From an uncultured Bacteroidales bacterium (lineage in GTDB: Bacteria > Bacteroidota > Bacteroidia > Bacteroidales > UBA932), in contig CAMVKH010000001.1 of NCBI GenBank assembly GCA_947168065.1, forward strand, positions 186,001-250,000: 64,000 bases of DNA. The letters are read 5' to 3'. Within the stretch, counting starts at the first letter, position 1. Every line of letters starts with the position of its first letter. The position numbers and the translations under genes are program-made. Under the pieces are notes generated by a model. The model saw only the letters and a list, made by a program, of their open reading frames with translations, searched no databases and was not told where the DNA came from. Shown here in pieces: positions 8,969 to 18,350 of the stretch.

Positions 8969-9021
8969 TTTTTTAGATTTTATGCGAGAAAACAACAATT
9001 ATACGCAGCAAATCTAAAAAA
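8969..9021. repeat. 12-bp perfect inverted repeat in the queA leader
   Basis: Arms TTTTTTAGATTT at 8969-8980 and its complement at 9010-9021, separated by 29 bases, lie between the end of the S41 protease gene and the start of queA. It could be a weak terminator for the upstream gene or a regulator site for queA. No other support. Confidence 0.4.
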
Positions 9022-9029
9022 GTTTCAAA

Positions 9030-10616
9030 TTATCGGTCTTTCATCGCCGCTTCGAGCACATTGTCGATGGTCAGGTAGATGGGATAGAAAGCGTCGTCGT
9101 TGAGCGGCGTATTGCGCCCGATCAGGGCGCGCAGCTGCACCAGGATCGTCTCGCCGGAGACGGCCCACTCCTCCTCGGTGGGCTTGACGCCCTCGGCCGT
9201 GGTGAAAGCGATGAAGTCGGATTTGAGATTCTGTCCGTCGAGGAAACGGTAGAGCGAAGGCAGGTCGCGGATCTCGCGCAGGCGGCTTCGGTTGCGGTCG
9301 GCCACCTGATTGGCGAACTTCACCTGGAGGCTCTTGCGGTTGCACTGGCCCAGGTACTCGGTGTAATGCGTCGTATCGATCGGCACGAATACGTCGGGAA
9401 TGATACCTCCGCCGCCGTAAACCGTGCGGCCGCCCCGCGTAGTGAACTTCAGCGAGTCGTTGACGCGGATGCTGTCGACGCTCATCATCTCGCCGTGGAG
9501 ATAGCGTTCATAGATGTCGTAGCCGTAGTCGTCGCCATAGGGCTTCTGGATGCAGCGGCCGGAAGGCGTATGGTAGCGGGCCACCGTCAGACGGATGCCC
9601 GAACCGTCGCTGAAGAAGACCGGTTCCTGCACCAGTCCCTTGCCGAAGGAACGCAGGCCATAGAGCGTCGCCCGGTCGTTGTCCTGCATCGCCCCGGCGA
9701 AGATCTCGCTCGAAGAAGCGGAGCCTTCGTTGATCAGGACGGCCAGTTCGATGTCCCGGCAGCTGCCCTTGCCATCGGCGAATACATCGTTGCGCGGACG
9801 GTTGCGGCCTTCCATATAGACGATCAGGTCGCCTTTTTCCAGGAACTCGTTGCAAAGCATCAGGGCCTGGTCGAGATAGCCGCCCGTGTTGTCGCGCAAG
9901 TCGAAGATCAGGCGCTTCATGCCCTTTTCGCGCAGGCTGAGCGCCGCTTTGAGGAACTCAAGGTAGGTGCTGCGGGCAAACTTCGAGAGCTTGATGAAGC
10001 CGGTCGTATCGTCGACCATATAGGCCACGTCCACGCTGTTGACCGGAATCATGCCGCGTGTGATATTGAACTGGATGGGTTCGCGCACCCCCTCGCGTTG
10101 CACATAGATGCGGACTTTCGTGCCGCGCTGCCCCTTCATGAGCCGGACCATCGTGTCCTGCGGCGTGCTGTTGCCCGCAATCACGCGGTCGTCCACCTTG
10201 ACGATGCGGTCGCCCGAGAGAAGGCCCGCCTTTTCGGAAGGCCCGCCCGCAATCACGTGCGTGACCACGGCCGTGTCGTTGGGCACATTGAACTGGATGC
10301 CGATGCCGTCGAACCCGCCCTGCAGGTCCTGTTCGGCCGCCTCCAGCTCGACGGGCGGAAGGTAGACCGAATGCGGATCGAGTTTCGAGAGGATGTCGGG
10401 CAGGATCTTTTCGGTCACCGCGCCCTGGTCGATGGGATCCACGTAGTCGCGGTCCACGCTCTGGAGCACCAGCATCAGTTTGGACCAGTCCGACGCGGGA
10501 ATCCGGACTTCATTCCGTCTGTCGCGCTGCCACATGCGGCCCACGATGACCAGCAGGAGCGCCAGGACCACGCACCATCCGATGGTGATCAGGCGGTTTT
10601 GTATCTTGGGATCCAT
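9030..10616 (-). CDS. S41 family peptidase (C-terminal processing protease)
   Basis: 528 aa. A membrane anchor at about residues 11-28 is followed by the tail-specific protease N-terminal region, a PDZ domain (about 100-175, with GIGIQF and GDRIVKVDD) and the S41 catalytic core. The nucleophile is probably Ser303 in the GSASSSEIFAGA stretch and the general base Lys326 in SFGKG. A 150-residue C-terminal extension (about 380-528) exceeds the minimal CtpA form but is usual for Bacteroidota. It degrades or trims periplasmic proteins. Its ATG directly abuts the stop of the dCMP deaminase gene, so the two are probably translated together. Confidence 0.9.
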   Translation of the reverse strand: MDPKIQNRLITIGWCVVLALLLVIVGRMWQRDRRNEVRIPASDWSKLMLVLQSVDRDYVDPIDQGAVTEKILPDILSKLDPHSVYLPPVELEAAEQDLQGGFDGIGIQFNVPNDTAVVTHVIAGGPSEKAGLLSGDRIVKVDDRVIAGNSTPQDTMVRLMKGQRGTKVRIYVQREGVREPIQFNITRGMIPVNSVDVAYMVDDTTGFIKLSKFARSTYLEFLKAALSLREKGMKRLIFDLRDNTGGYLDQALMLCNEFLEKGDLIVYMEGRNRPRNDVFADGKGSCRDIELAVLINEGSASSSEIFAGAMQDNDRATLYGLRSFGKGLVQEPVFFSDGSGIRLTVARYHTPSGRCIQKPYGDDYGYDIYERYLHGEMMSVDSIRVNDSLKFTTRGGRTVYGGGGIIPDVFVPIDTTHYTEYLGQCNRKSLQVKFANQVADRNRSRLREIRDLPSLYRFLDGQNLKSDFIAFTTAEGVKPTEEEWAVSGETILVQLRALIGRNTPLNDDAFYPIYLTIDNVLEAAMKDR

Positions 10617-11030
10617 CTATACCTCGATTTTATCGACCTGGATGCCGGCGCGGCGCAGCAGGTCCGCCCCGTCGGTGATCCGGTATTCACGGGCATAGAC
10701 CACCCGCTTGATTCCGGCCTGGATAATCAGTTTGGCGCACTCCATACAGGGGGAATCCGTAATATACAGGGTAGCGCCCTCGCTGCTGTTGCTGCTCTTG
10801 GCCACCTTGGTGATGGCATTGGCCTCGGCATGGAGCACGTAGGGCTTGGTCACGCCGTCTTCCTCGCACACGTTCTCGAAACCCGAGGGGGTGCCGTTAT
10901 AGCCGTCCGAGATGATCATCCGGTCCTTGACCAGGATGGCACCGACCTGCCGGCGGATGCAGTATGAATTCTTCGCCCACACCGCCGCCATCTCCAGATA
11001 GCTTCTGTCAAATTTGTTTTCCTTGTCCAT
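10617..11030 (-). CDS. dCMP deaminase
   Basis: 137 aa. The zinc-binding deaminase motif is complete: HAE at 67-69 and PCMEC at 94-98. Deoxycytidylate deaminase converts dCMP to dUMP, the substrate of thymidylate synthase. An open frame continues upstream, but that part overlaps the ligase gene and has no family match; the ATG at 11030 gives a protein of normal length and lies 1 bp after the ligase stop. The order ligase, dCMP deaminase, S41 protease is tightly coupled. Confidence 0.92.
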   Translation of the reverse strand: MDKENKFDRSYLEMAAVWAKNSYCIRRQVGAILVKDRMIISDGYNGTPSGFENVCEEDGVTKPYVLHAEANAITKVAKSSNSSEGATLYITDSPCMECAKLIIQAGIKRVVYAREYRITDGADLLRRAGIQVDKIEV

Positions 11031-11031
11031 G

Positions 11032-12714
11032 TCAGTGCGTATCGACGCCTCGTTGATACAGGTAACGCTTGATGCTTCGCTTCGGGGTCTTTTCGAATTC
11101 CTGGTCCACCATCTCCACGTTGTGGATCTTGCAATACTGGTCGAGCTCCAGGTTGGCCAGCTGAACGCCTTCCTTGAGCTTTTCCAGCAGCTGCTCGCGG
11201 TCCAGGCCGTCTTCCGTTGCCTGCTCGAAGTCGGGGTACACGAGGGCGACGAGCTTGAAGTCGTCCTCCACCACCAGCGACTCCACCACATAGGGCATGT
11301 TGTTGAGGATGCTCTCGATCTCCTCGGGATAGATGTTCTGGCCGGAAGGTCCCAGGATCATGCTCTTGCAACGGCCTTTCAGATAAAGGTAACCGTCGCC
11401 GTCGATGACACCCATGTCCCCCGTGCGGAACCAGCCGTCCACAAAGGCGTCCTTGGTCGCCATCTCGTTCTTATAGTAGCCCAGGAACACGTTTTCACCC
11501 TTGACCAGCACCTCGCCCGGAATCTTCTTGGGATCGTCGGAATCGATCTTGATCTTCATCCGGGGCGCCGCCTTGCCGCAGGAATAGAGCTTGGTCTTGT
11601 CCCAGTGGACGTACGTGATGATCGGCGCGCATTCGGTCATGCCGTAGCCGATGGTGAAGGGAAAGTTGATGCGCTTGAAGAAGGCTTCCGCCTCGCGGTT
11701 GAACGGGGCGCCGCCGATGATCACTTCGCCGAACTTGCCGCCGAAAGCCTGGACGAGGTTGTCGCGGAACTTGTTCTTGACCATCTTGTCGAGCACGGGC
11801 AGGTTGAGCATCAGTTTGATGCGTTTCTTGCTGATGAACGGGACCAGCGTGTTCTTGTAGATCTTCTCGATGACCAGCGGGACGGCGATGATGGTGTCGG
11901 GCTTGACCGACCCCATCGCCTCGAGGATGATTTTCGGGCTGGGGAGGCGCGTCAGGAAGAACACGTGGGCACCGATCGTCATCTCGAACAGGAACTCGAA
12001 GATCATACCGTACATGTGGGCGGTCGGCAGCATCGAGACCATGCGGGAGTTGCAGTCCATCTGCGGCTCGGCCTCATGGGCGAACTGTACATTGGACAGG
12101 AGGGCCCGGTACGGGATCATAACGCCTTTCGAGAAGCCAGAAGTGCCTGAGGTATAGCTGATCAGCGCCAATTCTTCCGGCGAGTCGATGTAGTAGTTAA
12201 GGTTCTCAGGCGCGTATCCGCCGGGAAAACGTTCGGCCATCTTGGCATCGATCCCCTCCATCGCGGCGGTGGCCAGCGGATTGACGGACCGGACCACCGT
12301 AAAGTCGTTCATCGTGACGATCACCTCAACGCCGGGCAGGTCCAGTTCGGAAAGGCCCCGCCAGATAATGTCGCCCACGAAGAGGATGCGGGCATCGGAA
12401 TGGGCCACCAGATGCCGGAGGTTCACCGGCTGGAACTCGTGGAGGATCGGGACCACCACGGCGCCGTAAGTCATGGCGGCCAGATAGGAGATGGCCCAGT
12501 TGACCTGGTTGCGTCCACAGACGGCCACCTTGTCGCCCTGCCTAAGGCCGCAGGCCTCGAAGAAAAGGTGCAGGCGGGCTATTTCACGCGCCACGTCCTT
12601 ATAATAAAGGGTATTCTGATTGTAGTTCGATAAGGCGGGCCGGTTCCAGTTCTTCTTGAAACTGTTCTCAAAAAGGACGTTCAGCGACTTTTTCCGGGAA
12701 GGTTTCTTTGCCAT
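11032..12714 (-). CDS. AMP-dependent synthetase / long-chain acyl-CoA ligase
   Basis: 560 aa. The adenylate-forming signature YTSGTSGFSKGV is at 187-198, GYGMTECAP near 375, a GWFRTGDMG stretch near 425 and the hinge motif YLKGRCKSMI near 440. Such enzymes activate fatty acids to acyl-adenylates and then to acyl-CoA at the inner face of the membrane. The exact chain-length preference cannot be read. It is 9 bp downstream of the ABC exporter gene, which suggests a joint role in lipid or membrane metabolism. Confidence 0.88.
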   Translation of the reverse strand: MAKKPSRKKSLNVLFENSFKKNWNRPALSNYNQNTLYYKDVAREIARLHLFFEACGLRQGDKVAVCGRNQVNWAISYLAAMTYGAVVVPILHEFQPVNLRHLVAHSDARILFVGDIIWRGLSELDLPGVEVIVTMNDFTVVRSVNPLATAAMEGIDAKMAERFPGGYAPENLNYYIDSPEELALISYTSGTSGFSKGVMIPYRALLSNVQFAHEAEPQMDCNSRMVSMLPTAHMYGMIFEFLFEMTIGAHVFFLTRLPSPKIILEAMGSVKPDTIIAVPLVIEKIYKNTLVPFISKKRIKLMLNLPVLDKMVKNKFRDNLVQAFGGKFGEVIIGGAPFNREAEAFFKRINFPFTIGYGMTECAPIITYVHWDKTKLYSCGKAAPRMKIKIDSDDPKKIPGEVLVKGENVFLGYYKNEMATKDAFVDGWFRTGDMGVIDGDGYLYLKGRCKSMILGPSGQNIYPEEIESILNNMPYVVESLVVEDDFKLVALVYPDFEQATEDGLDREQLLEKLKEGVQLANLELDQYCKIHNVEMVDQEFEKTPKRSIKRYLYQRGVDTH

Positions 12715-12723
12715 AACGTAATT

Positions 12724-14553
12724 CTATGTAAAATCCTGCAAGTTGCAAAGATGCGAATAAAGACCGTTTTTTGCAACCAAATCTTCATGATTTCCGTGTT
12801 CGACGATACGTCCGTCCTGCACGACATAGATTTCATCGGCGTGCCGGATGGTGGAAAGCCGGTGCGCGATCACGAGCGAGGTACGGCTCTCCATCAGGCG
12901 GGAAAGCGCGTCCTGTACGAGCCTCTCGCTCTCGGTGTCAAGCGCGGAGGTAGCCTCGTCGAGGATCAGGATGGGCGGATTCTTGAGCACGGCACGGGCG
13001 ATGGCGATGCGTTGCCGCTGGCCGCCCGAGAGCTTTGCGCCCCGATCTCCGATGTTGGTGTCATAGCCTTGCGGCAGGGCACGGATGAACCCGTCGGCAT
13101 TCGCCACGCGGGCGGCCGCCTCAACGGCTTCCCGGCTGACCCCTTCCTGCCCGAAGGCGATGTTGCCGTAAACCGTGTCGTTGAACAGGAATGTCTCCTG
13201 GGTCACGATGCCCATCAGCGAATTGAGGCTCTCCAGCGAGAGGCTGCGGATATCCCTGCCGTCAATCCGGATGGCGCCATCTTCCACATCGTAGAAGCGC
13301 GGCAGCAGGTCGGCCATCGTGGACTTCCCCGCCCCGGACGGACCGACTACCGCAATCATCTTTCCCTTGGGAATCGTCAGACAGACGTCGCGCAGCACGG
13401 GTTCTCCGTCATAGGAGAAGGTCACATGGTCGAAAGTCACCGCTTCGCGGAATTCCGTCAGGTTCTCCGTGCCGTCCGGAATACTTGCCGGCTCGTCGAG
13501 GATGGCGAAGATCCGTTCGGCCGACACGAGTCCTTTCTGGACGAGGGCATACTGTTTGGCGATCGTCTTGGCCGGTTCGAGAACCTTCCAGTAGAACATG
13601 ATATAGACGATGAACTGCTGCCAGGTCATGCCCAGGCTGCCGTGATAGTTGAGCCAGCCGCCATAGAACAGGACACCCGCTGCGATCGTAATGCCCAGGA
13701 ACTCCGACAAGGGAGAAGCCAGTTCCTGCCGGTTGCGGACCTGCCGGAGCGTTTCGCGATGCTTGCGGTTGACCTCGTCGAACGAATGCTCGGCATAGCG
13801 ACGGGCACCGAACGCCTTGATGATCCGCGATCCGGAAATGGCCTCCTCGAAATGACTCAGGATACGCCCCATCAGCCGCTGCGTCTCGACGCTGCCGGAG
13901 CGCAGCTTGCGGGTAATGCGCGTCACGATGAAAGCCGAGATTGGCAGGGCGACGAGCGACACCAGCGTCAGTTGCGGCGACATGTAGATCAGCATGGCCA
14001 GGAAACCGATCACCAGCAGGGGCTCACGCAGGAACACATGGAAACTCCCCGCAACGGAACCCTGCACCTCTGCCACGTCATTCGAGATGCTCGAAAGCAC
14101 GTCGCCTTTGCGGCGGGCGGTAAACCAGCCAACCGGCAGCGAAAGGATCTTGGAAAAGAGTGCACCCCGGATATTCTGCATCAGCCGCGTCTCCACGCCC
14201 ACAATGATGCGCTGCGACAGGTAGCGGCACACGTTGGCAAGCAGGCATGCCGCCACGATGGCCCCGCATACCAGCAGAAGACCCCGGACAACCCCTCCGT
14301 CGCGGATGACGGAAGACAGCAGCCAGCGGAACCACTCCGTCAAGAAATCGACGGTCGGCGAAAAGTCGGGTCTGGCCACGGCGGCCGCCGCTTCCTGGTT
14401 GTCGAAGAGCACCGTCAGCAGCGGCCCTAAAAGCGCATAATTGACCACGCCGAAGACCACCGACAGCACCGACAGCAGCAGGTAGCCGGGAATCTTCCGG
14501 CCGTACGGCCGGGCAAAAGACAAGACACGTTGAAAGGTTTCCATGACAGGCAC
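12724..14553 (-). CDS. ABC transporter, fused permease and ATPase (MsbA-like)
   Basis: 609 aa. An N-terminal six-helix type IV exporter domain (about residues 15-325) is fused to an ATPase domain (about 355-600). The ATPase carries GPSGAGKST (Walker A), TQETFLF (Q-loop region), LSGGQRQR (signature), ILILDEAT (Walker B) and an AHRLST switch histidine. Length and order fit the lipid A/phospholipid flippase MsbA, but drug exporters look alike, so the substrate is inferred. It heads the transcript that continues into the acyl-CoA ligase gene. Confidence 0.88.
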   Translation of the reverse strand: MPVMETFQRVLSFARPYGRKIPGYLLLSVLSVVFGVVNYALLGPLLTVLFDNQEAAAAVARPDFSPTVDFLTEWFRWLLSSVIRDGGVVRGLLLVCGAIVAACLLANVCRYLSQRIIVGVETRLMQNIRGALFSKILSLPVGWFTARRKGDVLSSISNDVAEVQGSVAGSFHVFLREPLLVIGFLAMLIYMSPQLTLVSLVALPISAFIVTRITRKLRSGSVETQRLMGRILSHFEEAISGSRIIKAFGARRYAEHSFDEVNRKHRETLRQVRNRQELASPLSEFLGITIAAGVLFYGGWLNYHGSLGMTWQQFIVYIMFYWKVLEPAKTIAKQYALVQKGLVSAERIFAILDEPASIPDGTENLTEFREAVTFDHVTFSYDGEPVLRDVCLTIPKGKMIAVVGPSGAGKSTMADLLPRFYDVEDGAIRIDGRDIRSLSLESLNSLMGIVTQETFLFNDTVYGNIAFGQEGVSREAVEAAARVANADGFIRALPQGYDTNIGDRGAKLSGGQRQRIAIARAVLKNPPILILDEATSALDTESERLVQDALSRLMESRTSLVIAHRLSTIRHADEIYVVQDGRIVEHGNHEDLVAKNGLYSHLCNLQDFT

Positions 14554-14631
14554 TCACCGCAAAGATACGAAAAAACGCCCGCGCAGCAACTTCCCCGTTT
14601 CTGATTATCTGTCCCAGTCGGTATCTTCGAG

Positions 14632-14814
14632 TTAGAAGAGTTGTTCAACAGAGAGATTGAAGATGTTGGCAATCTTCAAAGCAAGTACGGTGGAAGGATT
14701 GAACCTCCTCTGTTCAATGGCGGCGATGGTCTGCCGGATGACTCCGGTCTTCTCGGCCAACTCCTGCTGCGACATACGGACCCGCGCCCGCTCTACCCCG
14801 ATGTTATTCTTCAT
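14632..14814 (-). CDS. Small Cro/CI-type helix-turn-helix regulator
   Basis: 60 aa, a stand-alone HTH_3 domain: SQQELAEKTGVIRQTIAAIE (helices 2-3, about residues 15-34) followed by NPSTVLALKIANIFNLSVEQLF. The form is that of the YozG/PlcR-like mini-repressors found near membrane or toxin genes. No signal or effector domain is present. The target is unknown; it is separated by 78 bp from the ABC transporter gene and by over 200 bp from the upstream envelope gene. Confidence 0.85.
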   Translation of the reverse strand: MKNNIGVERARVRMSQQELAEKTGVIRQTIAAIEQRRFNPSTVLALKIANIFNLSVEQLF

Positions 14815-14947
14815 CGCCCTGTCGTTTATGTCCAGCCATAAAAATATTCCGATGCAAATGCAAACAATAATTAATATTTAGCCAATAAAAAATATACTTT
14901 TAAGGCCGACAGCTCGGAGTTGCCTGTTTCCAATGCCATTTCCCGTC

Positions 14948-14978
14948 AGCGACGCAGACGAATAACTGCGATTCCGGC
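14948..14978 (+). repeat. Truncated copy of the 110-bp double-hairpin repeat
   Basis: The first stem box (AGCGACGCAGACGAAT, from 14948) runs directly into GCGATTCCG, a sequence that in complete copies occurs about 45 bases further on. It is therefore an internally deleted relic of the family found complete at 16878, 18928 and 20165. The rest of the 14815-15027 gap shows only AT-rich sequence. Confidence 0.6.
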
Positions 14979-15027
14979 CTAACGACCAACAAAAAGAAAT
15001 GGGAATGCAGCGATTGATTCTTTCAAT

Positions 15028-16782
15028 CTATTTCGCAGATAAGCAATACTGGAACCAGCGGCCATCCAATGTCAGGCCTTCCAGGCGGAGATAATAATTG
15101 TCGGGAAGATCCGGAAGGATGATATCAGCACAGCCTTGCACATCGGTGCGGATGCAAGGGTTCCAGTAGAGGGTTCCCTGGCGATCAGGATTTAGGGCGG
15201 GCGCGGCGTCGAAGGCCTTTGGCTGTTGCCAGCCGAGCGGGAGGAGGGCGATGGTGGTCTTGCGCTCGTTCTTCTTCTCTTCCAGCATCTTTTCATCGAA
15301 ATGACGGAGTTCGAGCAGCACCACGGCGGCCGCGCTATAGAGCGCAGCCTCGGTTCCGCGCAGGACATAGAGGTTCTGCACTTCACGGACCGTCATGATG
15401 GCCGCGCGCTCCCAGTCGGGCTCTTTCATGCCGTCAATATAAAGTGCGACAGGCCGGTAGCCTGCTTTATTGTTGTATTTTGCTTGTCCGTGGCTGACCG
15501 TCACACGCGAGGAGATGAAACCATCGCGTGTAGTGTACATCGTGCGTCCGGTGCGAAGGCCATTCTCCCCCCAGGTCGTGATCAGACCTGCGAAATGCGC
15601 GGAGATATAAGCCATCAGGTCCATGTCGTCCCATTTCTGCAGTTCTTCGCGCAGCTTGACCTGACGCCATTCGAAGACATTGGAGTAAGGTCCGACCAGC
15701 CGTGAGGGTTTGTAGAAGGCGGGCTTTCTTTCAGCGGTAATCCGGCTGGCAGAGATCGTATCGTCGGCCGGAAGTGGAGCAACGGTGCCGACGAAGCGCT
15801 CGCGAATGACGGTCGTGTCGCGTATTGTTTCGCGCACAGGATACGTCGGACCATAGTCGAAGGGGGCGGCAAAGGCGGCCTCGTCATTTTCCATTGCCGG
15901 ATAGAGGAACTTCGAACCTGTGACATTGACCGAAAAGAGCGTCTCTTCGGGATAGTCGAGGTCGGGTATGCGGAAAGACTGGCCAACTTCACCCTTGACC
16001 GAGCGGTCGCCGGGCACGTCGGTCGAATAGTAATAGCCTATATCCTGCGACATGATGGCCACATGATACTGCTCCGGCAGGCGGTTCCGGACACTCTTCA
16101 CACGGAAGTCAAGTTCCTGGGTGTATTCGCGGGTGCCCTCCGGAAGGTCAGCGACTGCCTCTGCCAGCACCGTCGGTGTGAATTGGAAATCGAAATCTGC
16201 GTAGCTGCCTTTCGTCACCGAGAGCGCGAAGTTGCCGATGACCGGATTGCCTTCCTTGTCAGTCAGCGTCACGGATAGATGTCCATCTTCAACCGCAGAC
16301 AGTTTGACCTTTACGTCAGCGGCCGGCGCTTCGGGATTCTCGCCAGCTTTCTTCTGCCCGGCGTAAAGTGCCGGCACCGCACCCACGCCCCGAATCAGCA
16401 GCCGCGTATGGAACAACGCTTCCGCCGGCCAGTCTTTTTGTGCCCGCGTATAGGCCCGCAATGTATACCATCCGCCTTCAAGGTCTTCCGGCAATTCCAT
16501 CTGTCCGAAAAACATCCCGCTCCGCTCCTTCAGCTTCAGGCGTCGCTCCACTCCGCCTACCCCGTCACGCAGCAGCTCGACATAGAGGAACCTGCTCGTG
16601 GGCATTTCCCCCACTACTCCTGCAGGAAAACCCGCCTCCGTCACCCAGCCCCGCAGCCAGATCGTCTCGCCCGCGGCATAGAGGGAACGGTCGCAGCTCA
16701 TCCGTACACGCTCCGTAGCCAGTGCGGAACCGGCGCTGAGCATTCCGAGGAAAACAAACAGAAAGATGCCGACCTTATTCAT
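15028..16782 (-). CDS. Exported MG2-like/TonB plug-like envelope protein
   Basis: 584 aa. The ATG at 16782 is chosen because a signal peptide follows at once (NKVGIFLFVFLGMLSAGSALA); a start 26 codons earlier would bury it. The N-terminal half has a macroglobulin MG2-like stretch (SLYAAGETIWLRGWV near 35, GWYTLRAYTRA near 105). The C-terminal half (about 385-510) resembles the TonB-receptor plug domain (VALYIDGM near 470, VREVQNLYVLRGTEAALY near 485) but has no beta-barrel. Comparable proteins are common in Bacteroidota; their role is unknown, possibly in surface protein handling. Confidence 0.6.
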   Translation of the reverse strand: MNKVGIFLFVFLGMLSAGSALATERVRMSCDRSLYAAGETIWLRGWVTEAGFPAGVVGEMPTSRFLYVELLRDGVGGVERRLKLKERSGMFFGQMELPEDLEGGWYTLRAYTRAQKDWPAEALFHTRLLIRGVGAVPALYAGQKKAGENPEAPAADVKVKLSAVEDGHLSVTLTDKEGNPVIGNFALSVTKGSYADFDFQFTPTVLAEAVADLPEGTREYTQELDFRVKSVRNRLPEQYHVAIMSQDIGYYYSTDVPGDRSVKGEVGQSFRIPDLDYPEETLFSVNVTGSKFLYPAMENDEAAFAAPFDYGPTYPVRETIRDTTVIRERFVGTVAPLPADDTISASRITAERKPAFYKPSRLVGPYSNVFEWRQVKLREELQKWDDMDLMAYISAHFAGLITTWGENGLRTGRTMYTTRDGFISSRVTVSHGQAKYNNKAGYRPVALYIDGMKEPDWERAAIMTVREVQNLYVLRGTEAALYSAAAVVLLELRHFDEKMLEEKKNERKTTIALLPLGWQQPKAFDAAPALNPDRQGTLYWNPCIRTDVQGCADIILPDLPDNYYLRLEGLTLDGRWFQYCLSAK

Positions 16783-16877
16783 TGCCTTAGCTAATAAAGA
16801 TTTGTAAAGATAATGTTTATCAGGCATTTCTCCAAACCGCCGAAACGCACGCTGCCGCATTTATCCCATTCCCCTGC

Positions 16878-16987
16878 AGCGACGCAGACGAATCATCCAT
16901 CTCGTTTGCGTCGCTGACAGAAAAGGGCGATTCCGAGCCAAAACCCGCAGGCGACACAAACCAAGCGGCGCCTTCATCTGCGTCGCT
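16878..16987 (+). repeat. 110-bp double-hairpin repeat, complete copy 1
   Basis: Four related boxes make two stem-loops. The first hairpin pairs AGCGACGCAGACGA (16878-16891) with TCGTTTGCGTCGCT (16902-16915) around a 10-base loop; the second pairs a GGCGAC-type box near 16950 with ATCTGCGTCGCT (16976-16987). The copy matches those at 18928-19036 and 20165-20274 nearly base for base and has the same orientation. It lies between the envelope protein gene and a TlpA-like gene. This double-unit layout resembles BIMEs formed from REP sequences. Confidence 0.8.
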
Positions 16988-17036
16988 CGCAAGGGAGCGG
17001 CGCAAGGCGCTTGCGGACATAATGATTCAGTTGTTA

Positions 17037-18311
17037 TTATTTAGCGTGTACTGCTTTAAGCATTTCCTCAATCTCTTCAACCGTGGGGTCGATGGCCAGG
17101 ATAATGCCGTCGCGGTCGAGCAGGAAAACCTTGGCGTGGTTACAGCGGATGCCGGGATTATCTTCGAGCTCGATCAGGTTGATCCAGGGATATCCGTCCC
17201 GCTTGAGGGCGGTACGCCACTTGGCATCATCATATTCATTGGCTACGCCCACAATCGTAAAGTCATCGCCGGCATATTTTTCATAGATAGGCTTGAGCGC
17301 TTTGCTGCGGATGCGGCAGGAACCGCACCAGGAAGCCCAGAAATCGACGACGGCCATCTTCCCCGCCACGAGCTCGGACAACTTATGAGAGACCCCGCCG
17401 GCATCCGGCAACGTGAAGTCGCGGATCTTCTCGCCAACATTATTCCCTGTAAGACTGGCTATCTCTGTGTGGTAAGGATGTCCGGGGAATCGCCCGGCAA
17501 AACAGGTATCATACAGGTCCATCCAAGGCTGGATGTCTTTTTCCTGTTGACGGGCGTATTCGATTCCTTGCCAGACCCGATAGAACGAACTCAACAGTGC
17601 GGGATGCTGTACAAGATAGTCCCGATTCAAGCTGTCTCCCCAAGCTTGGAATGCGTCCATTTCCCGCTTGGCGGCAAGACCCTCTACCGAGTAGCTCGCA
17701 TCGAGTTTCTGCATTTTATTGAACTGGCTCCACAATTCATTTGCCCTTTCCCGGGATGCCGTATCGGCCTCGGCAATCAGGGCATACACTTCCTCGTTGT
17801 AAAGATTCCGATCTTTCTGCAGCTGACTGAACTTTCGGTATATAGGGGCCGAAACGGGCTCAAGGTTCCGGCCAATCTCTTCATAAGCCATGAGATTGGC
17901 ATTTTCCGGTGAAGAAGATTGCAGAAGGATTTCTTCATACATATCTTCCGGACAGAAAACGCTGACCCCTGTCTGTGTAGGAACAAACGGCCTGACAATG
18001 GCCATCCCAGAGCCCGGAACCGTGAACATGAATTCATATACCAGCGTTGTGTCAAGAAGTACGACATCCTTGAAGCGGCCTTCCTTTACAGGGAATGTCG
18101 CCAAGGGATCTTCTTGTACCCAAGACTGGCCGGCCCGAAATAGATAGACCTCCTTGAATTCCTTGTTGTCCACCGTCCCGGAGACAGGACATTCAGCCAT
18201 ACACTCCTCACGCGTTACCGGGAGTTGGTCGGAGGCATTGTTATCGGAAGGACGGCATGCAAAAAGCATGGCGAATCCGAGTAAGCACGCTGAAACAGTT
18301 CGCGTTTTCAT
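17037..18311 (-). CDS. TlpA-family thioredoxin-like lipoprotein
   Basis: 424 aa from the ATG at 18311, which opens a lipoprotein signal (KTRTVSACLLGFAMLFAC); a start six codons upstream is possible. The N-terminal 260 residues are a DUF4369-like/helical region typical of Bacteroidota thioredoxins. The C-terminal redoxin domain (about 290-424) carries the CXXC motif WCGSC. The protein should act as a periplasmic thiol-disulfide reductase. It has no linked redox partners and is flanked by mobile repeats (copy 1 downstream, the IS30 remnant upstream). Confidence 0.85.
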   Translation of the reverse strand: MKTRTVSACLLGFAMLFACRPSDNNASDQLPVTREECMAECPVSGTVDNKEFKEVYLFRAGQSWVQEDPLATFPVKEGRFKDVVLLDTTLVYEFMFTVPGSGMAIVRPFVPTQTGVSVFCPEDMYEEILLQSSSPENANLMAYEEIGRNLEPVSAPIYRKFSQLQKDRNLYNEEVYALIAEADTASRERANELWSQFNKMQKLDASYSVEGLAAKREMDAFQAWGDSLNRDYLVQHPALLSSFYRVWQGIEYARQQEKDIQPWMDLYDTCFAGRFPGHPYHTEIASLTGNNVGEKIRDFTLPDAGGVSHKLSELVAGKMAVVDFWASWCGSCRIRSKALKPIYEKYAGDDFTIVGVANEYDDAKWRTALKRDGYPWINLIELEDNPGIRCNHAKVFLLDRDGIILAIDPTVEEIEEMLKAVHAK

Positions 18312-18350
18312 TTTACAATTCATTATCATTCGATAGCTAATATATGGTGA

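Noticed and set aside
8968-9029. preQ1 riboswitch before queA
   Set aside because: The leader has no preQ1-I or -II signature; only an A/T-rich inverted repeat is present.
12751-14430. 560-codon plus-strand frame opposite the MsbA-like gene
   Set aside because: Antisense to a gene with complete ABC transporter motifs; composition (His, Arg, Gln rich) is that of a reverse-frame artefact.
16820-17020. Short minus-strand frame with a SVSDANEMDD segment, recurring at the other repeat copies
   Set aside because: The shared peptide is a translation of the 110-bp repeat, not a conserved small protein.
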